From Rhodopirellula islandica (lineage in GTDB: Bacteria > Planctomycetota > Planctomycetia > Pirellulales > Pirellulaceae): a stretch of 64,000 nt of DNA. Location of the stretch: assembly GCF_001027925.1 (NCBI RefSeq), contig NZ_LECT01000016.1:248001-312000 (forward strand), read 5' to 3'. This document shows positions 46,332-56,400 of this stretch, piece after piece. The position numbers were made by a program, and so were the translations under genes. How positions within the stretch are numbered: the stretch's first letter is position 1; every line of letters starts with the position of its first letter. The notes under the pieces were generated by a model. That model was not told the DNA's origin and made no database searches. It worked only from the letters and a program-made list of their open reading frames with translations.

Positions 46332-48254
46332 ATGCGTTCGACACAATCATGGTTCCTCCGTCCCGGCATCTGCCTGCTTCTTCTTGTCTGTTCATGGTCG
46401 ACAGCCGTCGGGCACGATGGACCTGACCCGCGGGCGCATTGGGTTTTTGGAACACCGTTCTTCCAAGATGGAAATCTGAAAAGCCAACTCGGTCCCAGTC
46501 TCGCTGGGCACGGATCCCCCGCATTGGACGACTCCGATGGACTCAACGCGATTCGCCTCGAGGGGACCCGTTCGTTTTTTGTTGCTGAACAACCTTGGCC
46601 TGAATTGCAGAAGAAGCTTCCTGAGGAAGCGATCACGATTGCGGCTTGGGTTTCGCTCGATGAGCTGACTCAATACGGCGGCATTGTCTCGGCCCTGCAG
46701 GACAATGGCGACTCGGAACAAGGATGGGTTCTGGGGTACAACAACCAAACGTTCTCGTTCGGACTCTCCAGTCAGGAAGCAGACGATGGGAATGGGAAGA
46801 TGACCTACCTGGAAGGAACCACCGAAGTGACACTCGGAAAGTGGTACCACGTCGCGGGTGTCTACGATGGCGAAACCATGCAACTCTGGGTCAACGGAAA
46901 ACTGGATGCGGAAACAGGCGATCAAGGTGGTCCGATCTTGTATCCGAAAAAAGCCGACCTGGCGGTGGGTGCCTACCTCGATCGAAACGAGACCATTCCC
47001 ATGAGCGGTCGTCTGGCGAAGGTCGCTGTCTACGACCTGGCCGCAAAACCGGCTTGGATCGCTCATGACTTCGAACACCAAGAGGCATGGGCAGAGCTTC
47101 CGCCCACCGCGAAAAAGAAGGCCCCCTTGGACTTCATGGTCGCCCCGTTTTTGCAGTACGCCACCACCGACAGCATCCGCGTGGTTTGTGAAACCAATGC
47201 GGAGTGCGAAGTCTCCGTGCGTTTCGGAGAAACCGCCGACTTCGACCGCGAAAGCACTGTCGCCTCCGACGACAAAAGAATTCATTCGGCACTGCTGGAT
47301 GGACTGACTCCTGAGACCGGACACTACTATCAAGTCACCGCAACCGATCTGGAAACCCAAGCTTCCGTGCAAAGCGAAGTGCTCTCGTTCCAGACCGCTT
47401 CCCTGCCGGAAACCCCGTACGCATTTGCAGTCATCTCGGACACGCAGGGCAATCCAGCCGTCAGCGGAAAAGTCGGCGAATTGGCCTGGGGCCTGCGTCC
47501 AAATTTCTTGGTCGTCCCCGGTGACCTTGTCAGCACCGGCACGATCAAGAACGAATGGGTTTATCAGTTCTTCTCAAGCATGAATCCACTGATCTCTCGA
47601 GTCCCGTTCTATCCGGTCCTGGGGAACCACGAGCGAAATGCAGATCACTACTATCGGTACATGGACCTGCCCGCACCTGAATACTACTACTCGTTTCGAT
47701 ACGGGAACGCGGCGTTCTTCATGCTCGATTCCAACAAGGAAATGGGCCCCGACAGCGAACAGTACCAGTGGCTCGAAAAGCAACTCGCGGCCTTGGAAAC
47801 TGAAAAAGCAGACGGCAAAGTCGTGTGGACCTTTGTCAGCTTTCACCATCCCGCGTATTCATCGGATGAAAATGATTACGGAGACCTCTGGAAAGGCAAA
47901 AGCAAATGGGGTGATTTGAGAATCCGCCCGATGACCAAATTGTTCGACCGCTTCGCTGTGGACATTGTCTGGAATGGACACATCCACTCCTACGAACGCA
48001 CCTGGAAAATGCACAACGAAAAACCACAGAACGACCGAGGCACGATCTACATGATCACGGGCGGCGGCGGTGGCGGACTGGAACAAGCCGGTCCCATCCG
48101 ACCTCCGTTTCAACAAACGGTTCGTCGCGGACACCACTTTGTCTACGTCGCGGTCAATGGCAAAGAACTGCAACTCAAATCGTACGACTTGGAGGGGCAA
48201 CTCTTCGACACCGTTTCGGTGACGAAGCAAACCGGCGTGCCCAAGCAAGAGTGA
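46332..48254 (+). CDS. Exported metallophosphoesterase with LamG-like and PAP-like domains
   Basis: The ATG at 46332 begins a signal peptide (GICLLLLVCSWSTAVG). The 640-residue protein has a concanavalin/LamG-like domain (about 40-250, with WYHVAGVYDGETMQLWVNGK), a fibronectin-like purple-acid-phosphatase N-domain (about 260-360) and a metallophosphoesterase core: VISDTQGN, VVPGDLVS, VLGNHERN, FVSFHHPAYSS and WNGHIHSYERT, which supply the metal ligands. It should hydrolyse phosphate esters outside the cytoplasm. The carbohydrate-binding-like domain suggests attachment to polysaccharide. It lies about 40 bases after the MITE-like element. Confidence 0.92.
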   Translation: MRSTQSWFLRPGICLLLLVCSWSTAVGHDGPDPRAHWVFGTPFFQDGNLKSQLGPSLAGHGSPALDDSDGLNAIRLEGTRSFFVAEQPWPELQKKLPEEAITIAAWVSLDELTQYGGIVSALQDNGDSEQGWVLGYNNQTFSFGLSSQEADDGNGKMTYLEGTTEVTLGKWYHVAGVYDGETMQLWVNGKLDAETGDQGGPILYPKKADLAVGAYLDRNETIPMSGRLAKVAVYDLAAKPAWIAHDFEHQEAWAELPPTAKKKAPLDFMVAPFLQYATTDSIRVVCETNAECEVSVRFGETADFDRESTVASDDKRIHSALLDGLTPETGHYYQVTATDLETQASVQSEVLSFQTASLPETPYAFAVISDTQGNPAVSGKVGELAWGLRPNFLVVPGDLVSTGTIKNEWVYQFFSSMNPLISRVPFYPVLGNHERNADHYYRYMDLPAPEYYYSFRYGNAAFFMLDSNKEMGPDSEQYQWLEKQLAALETEKADGKVVWTFVSFHHPAYSSDENDYGDLWKGKSKWGDLRIRPMTKLFDRFAVDIVWNGHIHSYERTWKMHNEKPQNDRGTIYMITGGGGGGLEQAGPIRPPFQQTVRRGHHFVYVAVNGKELQLKSYDLEGQLFDTVSVTKQTGVPKQE

Positions 48255-48323
48255 GCCTGGAGGTCGCGACGGCAACCTGGCTTCAACTATCGCATTGGAG
48301 GAGCAGGCGGTATCGTTTCCGCC

Positions 48324-49208
48324 ATGCACCTTCTACTTCCTTTGTTGGCCAGCGTTCTTTTTGTTTGCGGGCTGATCTTTGTTAAACGAGTCAGCCGATC
48401 CGTCGTACGCCCTGAGGGGGTTGGACAAGTCACGCTGTTGTTCTGCGTGAACATGGGCTCCTCTGCTTTGATGTCGCTGTTGTGGTTCTTTGACGGGCCC
48501 GACACCTATTGGTTGAATCTTTGGCAACCCGCGATCGTCGCGTTGTTGTTCATCTTGGGGTTGTTGCTGACATTCACGGCGGTGGAAGTCGGCGACGTCT
48601 CCATCGCGGCCCCGGTGTTTGGCGTGAAGGTCGTTTTTGTAACTTGCCTGCTCGCATTCTCGTCGGACACGGGAGTCCCCAACGCAATCTGGGGAGCCGC
48701 TTTCTTGGCGGCAACCGGCATTGCGTTGATTCAGTGGACTGGCCAGCATCATCCCCGGCGAATTGGACTGACCATCGCATTGGCGCTCGGTGCCGCGAGT
48801 TGCTATGCGACGTTTGACTTGTTGGTCCAACGTTGGTCACCGGCCTGGGGATCCACTCGGTTGTTGCCCGCGGTCTTTCTCATCGTCGCGGTGCTGTCGC
48901 TGCTCGCGCTGCCTTGGGTACGCTGGCGGCCCGTGGTGTCAGACAACAACTGGAAACTGCTCGTTCCCGCGATCATCTTGCTGGCCTGCCAAGCGTTCTG
49001 CATCACGATCGCAGTCTCGGTGTTTGGCGACGCGGCACGACTGAACGTGGTCTACTCGCTTCGCGGTTTGTGGGGCGTGTTGTTGGCTTACGCCGCCGCC
49101 AGAATTTGGGGCGGCGCAGAAGCCGACCTCAGCGGCAAACTGCTGCTGATGCGACTGTCGGGTGCGGTTCTGTTGACGTTCGCCGTTGCCTTGGCCGTGT
49201 TGTCGTGA
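48324..49208 (+). CDS. EamA/DMT-like membrane permease
   Basis: The 294-residue protein has about ten hydrophobic helices, the usual number in the drug/metabolite transporter superfamily, arranged as two halves (SVLFVCGLIFVKRVSRSVVR; GLTIALALGAASCYATFDLL). The EamA halves contain VEVGDVSIAAPVFGVKVVFV and GDAARLNVVYSLRGLWGVLL. The substrate is unknown. It starts 69 bases after the phosphoesterase gene and converges on the esterase gene. Confidence 0.8.
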   Translation: MHLLLPLLASVLFVCGLIFVKRVSRSVVRPEGVGQVTLLFCVNMGSSALMSLLWFFDGPDTYWLNLWQPAIVALLFILGLLLTFTAVEVGDVSIAAPVFGVKVVFVTCLLAFSSDTGVPNAIWGAAFLAATGIALIQWTGQHHPRRIGLTIALALGAASCYATFDLLVQRWSPAWGSTRLLPAVFLIVAVLSLLALPWVRWRPVVSDNNWKLLVPAIILLACQAFCITIAVSVFGDAARLNVVYSLRGLWGVLLAYAAARIWGGAEADLSGKLLLMRLSGAVLLTFAVALAVLS

Positions 49209-49243
49209 CTCGGAATCGATACCAGAGCGATCCGAAACGATGA

Positions 49244-50440
49244 CTACGGTTGCAGCAACTGCTTGACAAAGAAGTCCTTGATCTGCTGCTTCGTGGTGGG
49301 ATGAAACAGCGTCATCATGTGGCCTTGGTTTTCGATCACCGTCAAGGAAACGGCCACGCCGGCGTCCATCAAAGCAGCTGCGAATTTCTCGCTGTTTTCC
49401 AGCGGAACCAACAAATCCTTTTCACCATGAATCAACTGCATCGGTGGATCGCCGGGGGAGACATGGGCGGTCGGTGAGGCTCCCAGATAATTGTTAGGCA
49501 CTTCACGCGGCGTTCCGCCCAAGAAGTAACTCAGCCCCGCGTTGTCGTCGGGGACGATTCGGAAATCGCACGGTGGACCGCCCGCACACACCGCCGCGAT
49601 CGGCGGCAACTGTTCCCAACGTGGGTCGTCGGATCCCCACTCGCTGGCCAGCATTTGAGTCGGCCGATCTTCATTGCTCAGCACTCCAATCAGTGCCGAC
49701 AGGTGACCTCCCGCCGAGTAGCCAAACATCCCGACACGATTCAGATCAATTTTCCAAGCGTCCGAATGCTCGACCAATTGCAGCAGGGCTTGTCGCACGT
49801 CATCGACTTGCCGCGGAAATTGGTGCTGCGGTGCCAAGCGGTAATTCATGTTCAGGACGACAAATCCCAACTGGGCCAATCGATCGCAATACGCACGCAA
49901 GGTCCATTTGTCGCCGATCGCCCAACCACCACCGTGGATCATCAAAATGGCTGGACGAGGTGCCCCTTCGACAAACACTTCGCCGGCGTCGTTCGTCGAA
50001 ACGCGGTGCTGATCCGAAATCGGCAGGTGCAAATCAAACAGCCCCGCGCTTCCATCGGCATCGCTGTAGCGGAGATCAAGAAACTGCTGCACCTCCACGG
50101 GGGTCCCCTGATCGGTCGCCGCAACGGCAACTGCGCCCACCTCAGCAGCGGAATCAACACTGGCGGGCTGAACACTGGCGGGCTGAACGGCCGCGGACTC
50201 GCTGGTTGGGATGATCTTCGATGAGTTTGTCTTCTCTCCCTCATCGGACCACGCAGCCCCTGAGGGCAGAACAGCCACTGACGCGAGAATGCAACTCGCC
50301 AGCAGGTTCCATGGACTTGGGCTTCGCAAAGTCCGTCTGCCCTGCCCCCCATGATTCCCGCTCGCGAATTCTCGCGGCGGCAGGGAACTGCAGGGAAAGG
50401 ATGAGAGCATCATGTTTGGGTCCGTAGGCGTGGTTTCCAT
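49244..50440 (-). CDS. Exported alpha/beta hydrolase, esterase/lipase type
   Basis: The 398-residue protein has a hydrophobic export signal (WNLLASCILASVAVLPSGAA) after a leader of about 40 residues, then a linker with AAVQPASVQPASVD repeats. The hydrolase core has the oxyanion motif HGGGWAIGD, the nucleophile elbow GYSAGGH, LIHGEKDLLVPLENS with the acid and ENQGHMM with the histidine. It fits the hormone-sensitive-lipase/BD-FAE-like esterases. The start could be the ATG at 50440 or one at 50413. It is divergent from ribBA. Confidence 0.9.
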   Translation of the reverse strand: METTPTDPNMMLSSFPCSSLPPREFASGNHGGQGRRTLRSPSPWNLLASCILASVAVLPSGAAWSDEGEKTNSSKIIPTSESAAVQPASVQPASVDSAAEVGAVAVAATDQGTPVEVQQFLDLRYSDADGSAGLFDLHLPISDQHRVSTNDAGEVFVEGAPRPAILMIHGGGWAIGDKWTLRAYCDRLAQLGFVVLNMNYRLAPQHQFPRQVDDVRQALLQLVEHSDAWKIDLNRVGMFGYSAGGHLSALIGVLSNEDRPTQMLASEWGSDDPRWEQLPPIAAVCAGGPPCDFRIVPDDNAGLSYFLGGTPREVPNNYLGASPTAHVSPGDPPMQLIHGEKDLLVPLENSEKFAAALMDAGVAVSLTVIENQGHMMTLFHPTTKQQIKDFFVKQLLQP

Positions 50441-50538
50441 CGCACGTATAATACGGGCAGGTCCAGCGTCGAGTCATTGCCATTTCGTCGCATGGTCCCC
50501 CGTCTTTCCCCCCCCATCGCCGACCTGATCTGCCCAAT

Positions 50539-51759
50539 ATGTCATCCTCGATTGAGTTGAACACGATTCCCGAAGCCGTCGAAGCCATTGCCCGAGGCGA
50601 AGTCATCATCGTGATTGACGCGGAAGACCGTGAAAACGAAGGCGATTTTATCTGCGCGGGCGAAAAAGCGACCCCAGAACTGATCAATTTCATTTTGGGT
50701 GGGCGTGGACAGTTGTGCGTTTCGGTGCTGCCCGAGGTGTGTAAACGACTGGAATTGTCACCGGTCGTCCCTCAAAACAACGCTCCGCTGCAAACCGCGT
50801 TCATGACGCCAATCGATATCGCCACTGCGAAAACAGGCATCACGGCCGCCGAGCGAAGTGAAACGATTCGACTCCTGACGGATCCCGAGGCCACGGAAGA
50901 AGACTTCGTGCGTCCCGGTCACGTGTACCCATTGCTGGCCAAAGAAGGCGGTGTGCTACGCCGGGCAGGACACACTGAAGCGGCAATCGACCTTTCTCGG
51001 ATGGCGGGACTGGCCCCCGTCGGCGTGCTCTGCGAAGTGCTGAACGAAACCGGCGACCGTGCTTCGCGTGACGACTTGGCGAAACTGGCCAAGGAACACA
51101 ATCTGAAAATCATCAGCATCGAACACCTGATCGCACACCGACGCGTGAGCGAAAAACTGGTCAGCCGCGCCGCCACTTCGGAACTGCCAACCCGGTACGG
51201 CGATTTCGAAGTCATCGTTTACAATGTCAACTACGAAGCCCAAGAACCCATTGCAATCGTGTTCGGGGACCTGACCGCGCCCGGCACGCCACCACTGGTT
51301 CGGATGCACAGCAGCTGCTTCACGGGGGATTTGATCCAATCCCTGCGTTGCGATTGTGGAGACCAACTTCACATGGCACTGGACATGATCAGTCGCGAAG
51401 GCCGAGGTGCATTGATCTACCTTCCACAGGAAGGTCGGGGCATCGGGTTGGCTCAGAAGATCCGGGCCTACGCTTTGCAAGACAAGGGCATGGACACGGT
51501 CGAAGCCAACCACGCGCTCGGATTCAAAGCGGACATGCGTGACTACGGCGTCGGACTTCAAATTCTAAAGGACCTTGGTTTGTCCGAGGTTCGTTTGTTG
51601 ACCAACAACCCGAAGAAAACCAAAGCCTTCAACCTTCGTGGCTTTGACTTGAAGGTCGTCGACCAAGTCCCGATCGTTCCCCCCAGTAACGAGCACAACA
51701 TGCGCTACTTGGAAACCAAACGCGAAAAGATGGGTCACCAGCTGCCGCCACTGTCGTGA
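50539..51759 (+). CDS. ribBA: Bifunctional DHBP synthase / GTP cyclohydrolase II
   Basis: RibBA supplies both early precursors of riboflavin: 3,4-dihydroxy-2-butanone 4-phosphate from ribulose 5-phosphate, and the pyrimidine from GTP. The 406-residue protein has the DHBP domain in the first half (DAEDRENEGDF, RPGHVYPLLAKEGGVLRRAG) and the cyclohydrolase II domain in the second, with VRMHSSCFTGDLIQSLRCDC giving the three zinc cysteines and LPQEGRGIGLAQKIRAYALQ. NNPKKTKAF completes the pattern. The stop TGA overlaps the GTG of the next gene by four bases (GTGA). Confidence 0.98.
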   Translation: MSSSIELNTIPEAVEAIARGEVIIVIDAEDRENEGDFICAGEKATPELINFILGGRGQLCVSVLPEVCKRLELSPVVPQNNAPLQTAFMTPIDIATAKTGITAAERSETIRLLTDPEATEEDFVRPGHVYPLLAKEGGVLRRAGHTEAAIDLSRMAGLAPVGVLCEVLNETGDRASRDDLAKLAKEHNLKIISIEHLIAHRRVSEKLVSRAATSELPTRYGDFEVIVYNVNYEAQEPIAIVFGDLTAPGTPPLVRMHSSCFTGDLIQSLRCDCGDQLHMALDMISREGRGALIYLPQEGRGIGLAQKIRAYALQDKGMDTVEANHALGFKADMRDYGVGLQILKDLGLSEVRLLTNNPKKTKAFNLRGFDLKVVDQVPIVPPSNEHNMRYLETKREKMGHQLPPLS

Positions 51760-52457
51760 ACCTTTCCACCGAAGATTCATCGCAGGCTTCCTCCGAGGCG
51801 TCGTTGCGATTTGCCGTGTTGCATCACCGCGTGCCATGCGGCGACAGCGACAAGTGTGCTGACCCAAATCGGGATGCCTCGGATTCAAGTGCCTCGGATC
51901 CAAGCGGCTGCGATTCAAGTGGCTGCGATTCAAGTGGCAGTGATACAGCCGCCCAGGCGACCGTTGCACGTGGCGATCACTTTGACTGGTTGTTCGAACT
52001 GGAAAGCGGCGGCGAGCAACTGTGGACCTGTGCCACGCCGATCGTGCAGCTGGCACCCGCGAACAAGATTCCGATGGTGCGTTTGCCGGATCACCGCCGG
52101 CTTTACTTGGACTACAACGGCCCGGTTTCCAACAACCGAGGCAATGTCACCCGGATCGCATTCGGCACTCACCGAATCCTCCGATCGGAATCGTCCTCGC
52201 AGGCGGCGACGAGCGAAATCCCGTTTCGCACCGTGGCCTCAATCCAACCAACGGAAGCACTCAACGCGGTCCCATTGCCCGGGTGCTTGGAGCTGTTGTT
52301 TCAGTCGGCTCCATTGCAGTCAATTCACTGGTACTGCGACAGCGAATCGTCTGAGCGAGTTCGCAACACCGCCGGCATCGTCTGGGACGGCTTCCTGACC
52401 ATCCAGCGTTGGCCAGAGGCTTTGGTTCCCGCTGCTCGCGAATCTGCCCGGCGTTGA
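51756..52457 (+). CDS. LigD 3'-phosphoesterase-domain-like protein
   Basis: The 233-residue protein starts at GTG overlapping the ribBA stop. It contains LRFAVLHHRVPC, then HFDWLFELESGGEQLWTCAT, MVRLPDHRRLYLDYNGPVS and NNRGNVTRI, which match the stand-alone DNA polymerase/ligase LigD phosphoesterase-like family. The usual histidine/aspartate pattern is split by a Ser/Asp/Cys-rich insert (SSASDPSGCDSSGCDSSGSD) encoded by short tandem DNA repeats. Catalytic activity is uncertain. The C-terminal 133 bases overlap the convergent gene at 52325-53389. Confidence 0.72.
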   Translation: MNLSTEDSSQASSEASLRFAVLHHRVPCGDSDKCADPNRDASDSSASDPSGCDSSGCDSSGSDTAAQATVARGDHFDWLFELESGGEQLWTCATPIVQLAPANKIPMVRLPDHRRLYLDYNGPVSNNRGNVTRIAFGTHRILRSESSSQAATSEIPFRTVASIQPTEALNAVPLPGCLELLFQSAPLQSIHWYCDSESSERVRNTAGIVWDGFLTIQRWPEALVPAARESARR

Positions 52458-53389
52458 TCGAGGTTTCGATCCCCGGTCGTCGTTGCGTCGGAGCTTTGCT
52501 CTTGGGATTCGGAAATCGATGCGGAACGGCCGTCCGTGGTTTGATCAGATGCACGTGAGGATTCATCCTCGGAATCGTTTGCTTGCTGTGATTGCTTGCG
52601 AAACGAAACGAAACGATGCACCGGACCTCGAGGCGAGTAGTAATCCTGCGCCAACTGGCCGGCTTGTCCCGACAGACGCAACCGCCCCGCGGTCAAGCTG
52701 ACCAGTTCGATGACCAAGGGCTTGAAGGCATAGTGCGGGTCCTCTGGAGGAATGTGCACCAACGCGATCGGCCCATCCTCGGTGAAGTCCCACCGAATGT
52801 CTAAATCGCCCAGCGCAGCTTCGCGACTGATCCGGCGGACAAAGGGTTCCAGCGGCAATGGCAACGCCCCCGCTTTCAAGTCCGACAAGTGGATGGCAAG
52901 CAGATTGGGTTCTTCGGTCATCTCAACCGACAAGCGGCACGAGACCACCGTGTCGAGACGCGATGACTGGTACCGCACCGCGGCGAGAATTTGCCCATCT
53001 TGGATGGCGATGGCGGGCTCGCGCACGCCGCGACGTGACAGCCGATCAAATCGTTCTGGCAATTGATCGGACAGCCACGCGTTGATTTCCTCTTCACTGA
53101 AGGAGGCGTTCCAGGAACCTCGCCGTGACAGATCCGATTGCAGTTGCTCCACATCGTGTTGCAATTGATTCCGAGCAACCTGCATCGCTTGATCGGATTG
53201 ATCCAAGACCCGCTGGTAGAAATCGGGCACTTGCCGAGACTGCCAAACCGCCCAGTAACTCGCCATGCCGCCGGCAACCAGGGCCACGGTCAAGACCACG
53301 CCCGCGATGCGTCCCCAAAAACGAAAGGACGACCGACTGCTTTTCTTAGCGTTCGCAGGCTTCGATCGATGCGATGGCGAATGGAACAT
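52325..53389 (-). CDS. Single-span membrane protein of unknown function
   Basis: The 354-residue protein has one membrane helix (GRIAGVVLTVALVAGGMASY, about residues 26-45). A periplasmic part follows with QVARNQLQHDVEQLQSD-type helical and NASFSEEEINAWLSDQLPER segments, then beta-rich sequence (ISREAALGDLDIRWDF). The last 90 residues are Ser/Asp-rich and overlap the convergent LigD-like gene by 133 bases. No enzyme motif is present. The overlap suggests the tail evolved by extension into the neighbouring gene. Confidence 0.65.
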   Translation of the reverse strand: MFHSPSHRSKPANAKKSSRSSFRFWGRIAGVVLTVALVAGGMASYWAVWQSRQVPDFYQRVLDQSDQAMQVARNQLQHDVEQLQSDLSRRGSWNASFSEEEINAWLSDQLPERFDRLSRRGVREPAIAIQDGQILAAVRYQSSRLDTVVSCRLSVEMTEEPNLLAIHLSDLKAGALPLPLEPFVRRISREAALGDLDIRWDFTEDGPIALVHIPPEDPHYAFKPLVIELVSLTAGRLRLSGQAGQLAQDYYSPRGPVHRFVSFRKQSQQANDSEDESSRASDQTTDGRSASISESQEQSSDATTTGDRNLDQRRADSRAAGTKASGQRWMVRKPSQTMPAVLRTRSDDSLSQYQ

Positions 53390-53430
53390 AAGCGAAACCT
53401 TGGGAAGGCGTTCGACTGATCAAAAAGGAC

Positions 53431-56400
53431 TCAAAATCTTAGCGGCTGAGGCAACCAATTGCGAATTTTGCCGGTCACACTCGCATTTTGCTGCGACGAA
53501 TCCACCAGGGGCTGCGGATCCGAGGAACTTCCAGGCGTGGCCGCTGTGCCAGAAAGATTGTCCACCGTCTTTTCGGTGAGCATGGATTCTGTCGGCGGCC
53601 CTGTGGGGGCCGAAGTGGCGATCGCCACGGGACTGACAACGCCCTGCCCAAACGCCGGCTGCACAAAGGGACGATCAACCTCGGCGCGGCGCGGGTCCGT
53701 CGTTCGTCGCACGGCAAATTGCAACAATTGCTTGGCCCAGAATTGATTCAGTAATCTCGCGGGACCTTTGACGTCGTCACGTTGCAGACCCTGAACGGCC
53801 AAGTACGCCAAACTCTGGATTTCAGCTCGTTCGGCTCGACTGGCAAACCAATCCGTGACAAAAACATCGTCCACCCAAATGATTCCATCGGACAGATTGT
53901 CGATTGTTACCCGCAATTCTCGCGTGTTTTCCACGTCCACGTTCAGCCATTCCAAGACCACGGTGGAGTCTTGCCATTTTCCGTCAATTGGAACTTCCAC
54001 TTCACGCCAATGGCGACACGGTTGCCCGTCGAGAGATCCCTCCAGTGCCACTCGCAGCGTCAGTGTTTTGGAAGCTTCCGCGGAAGTCCCCTGGCGTCCT
54101 TCGTTGCTTTGTCCCAACGGTTCGAGCGAGGGCCTTCCTGAATTCCCTGCGGTAGGATTGGCAATCGCTGGAGCGGATGCTCCCGGCGTCGCTGGTGCTT
54201 TGAGAGGTTCGCGGTACCCTCGGACAGCCATGGAAATGGCAACGCGTCCCGCGACTGGAGTCGCAATGTTTTTGCTGATCAACCAAGCCTGAGTTCCCGA
54301 CTCATCGCGAGCGGCGAGACGCACACTGTGCTCGCCACGAAACGCTGCGCGTGAATCGAGTTTGACAGCGTCAGCGGGATGTTGGGCATGCATCCAATTC
54401 GGAATCCCCAGTCGCGCGGACGCATCTGGCAAACTGCTCTGCTCGAACCCGCCGTTGCTGAGCAGGGATTGCGGTGACTTTGCAGCGAAGTGTGGTGTCA
54501 CTTGCTTGGGAGAACGCAGCAACGTTGTGCTGGCTTGAATCACTCGACCAGGGTTCCAGCGGTCAATGGAGGACCTCGCCGGTGCGGCTTGCGATTCAGC
54601 TTCTGGAGTGGGTGTTTTCAATTCTCGAGGCAACCGATCCAACTCACTCAACAAACCGACATGCTCCACCACCATCGTGACTTGCTCGGTGATTCGAGGC
54701 ATCATCGTGGCAGGGTCCGAGACGGATCCGGTCCAGGCGAATTTGCGAGGCAGTGGCGATTCACTTTGGCAAATCACCATCTGACGCGGTGGCAATTTCA
54801 AACGGGCGCCCAGTGCTGTTTGCTCCGGCACCGTGAGCGTCAGATCCCTTGCATCGTCACCCGCAGTGGTCTTCCAAACCGTCGTTTCCGTCGTCGTCAG
54901 CGAAACGCTCATGGTCCACGGAGCACGGTTCACAAGCACCAAAGAATGACTGGACGGATGCACCGACACGGTCACCAACCCATCGATCGACCTCTGTTTG
55001 CCATTGGCAACTTCTGCCGGCACTGGAATCAAATCCTCGTTCCAGTGTTTCCAAACGTGGCAAGCGGCCTTGCCAATGGATGAGTCCAACATGTCGCGAT
55101 CGAACAATAGGAATCGTGACGAAATGGAATCACGAGGCAGGCCCGCGGCACGAGCAGGTTGATCCCACCACTGAATCCATTGGTCATCCTTCAACGCCAT
55201 CGAAACGGCGTTGCCCTCCACGGAAGACGCGGCGTCCGAGGTGGGACTCACAGGTTGGTACCCCAGCCAAAAACCTTGGGCGGGCTCAGCAGCACGACTG
55301 TCCATGATCGGGAAGTGGGCGCTCAACCGCGGGGGCGGTTCACGTCGGTGATCACTGACCAACCAAACCTGCCCGTCGGTTCGTTCCGGTTGCAAACGGC
55401 GAACTTCGGCGAGAGTTTGTTGCAGCAAAGGAAGCACGGTTGATTCGCTGGTGGCATCTGCGGTCGACGCCGTTTCAACATTCGCATCTTCGACCAAGAT
55501 CAAGTGCTGATGATTCAAGTTCGCAATGATCGGCAGCAAAGCTTCCGTCGCATGATGGTGGCCGCAGTTCCGGCACTGAATGGTTTCTGATTGCCATCGC
55601 ACCACAAAACCACTGGCCTGGCCGTTGCCCCAGAATTCATTCCAGGAATCAACCAAACGATTCACCGGAGCACCGCACTGCAAATGGGGCGGTTCCAACC
55701 AAACCTGTCCGTCCAACTGAATCATTTCTTCCGCGGCCAAGCGGACCAGCATGGCGTCTTCGAGGGACCCTTCGTTGGAAACCGATGAATCGGGATCGGC
55801 ACCAAGCGCCGCCTCGGGCATGGGCAGGACGATCGCGTCCACACCATGGTCACGCAGGACTTTGATTTCGCGTTTCAAGCAATTCAGACGCGCTTGCCAC
55901 TGCATCGCATCCTCCGAAATCGGTGCGTCATCGTGACGCCAATTCCAGTTCAACAAGGAGTGATCCTTTGCGGATGTCTCCGCCGCCGCATTGGAACACC
56001 ACGATCGCAGGGTCGCCGCATCGATCCGCGTCATCAGTTGACGGGGCTTCAGTTCCATTGGGCTGGGAAGGCCCGCCGTGGGTTGGGTGGGGGCAGTCGG
56101 TTGCGTGCTGGAGGCTGGGAACACCACCACGGTCCAACTGCGAACCACGTCCATCCCATCACGCTCGGTCAGGGAATCCAAACGCAGCCAGCGCTGCCAA
56201 CCTTGGTGGTCTCGAGGGACGCGCATTTGCACATCGTAAATCCCTGGCTCCGTGATCGTGACCGGTTCAGACACCGTTGCAGGGGAAATTTCCACGCGCC
56301 CGATCAGGGCATTGGATGCAGCCGATCGAATGTCCAAGCGTCCCGAGCCTTTGGATTGATCCACCGGCGTTTCGCTCGCAACTGTTTCTTCGTCAGCAGC

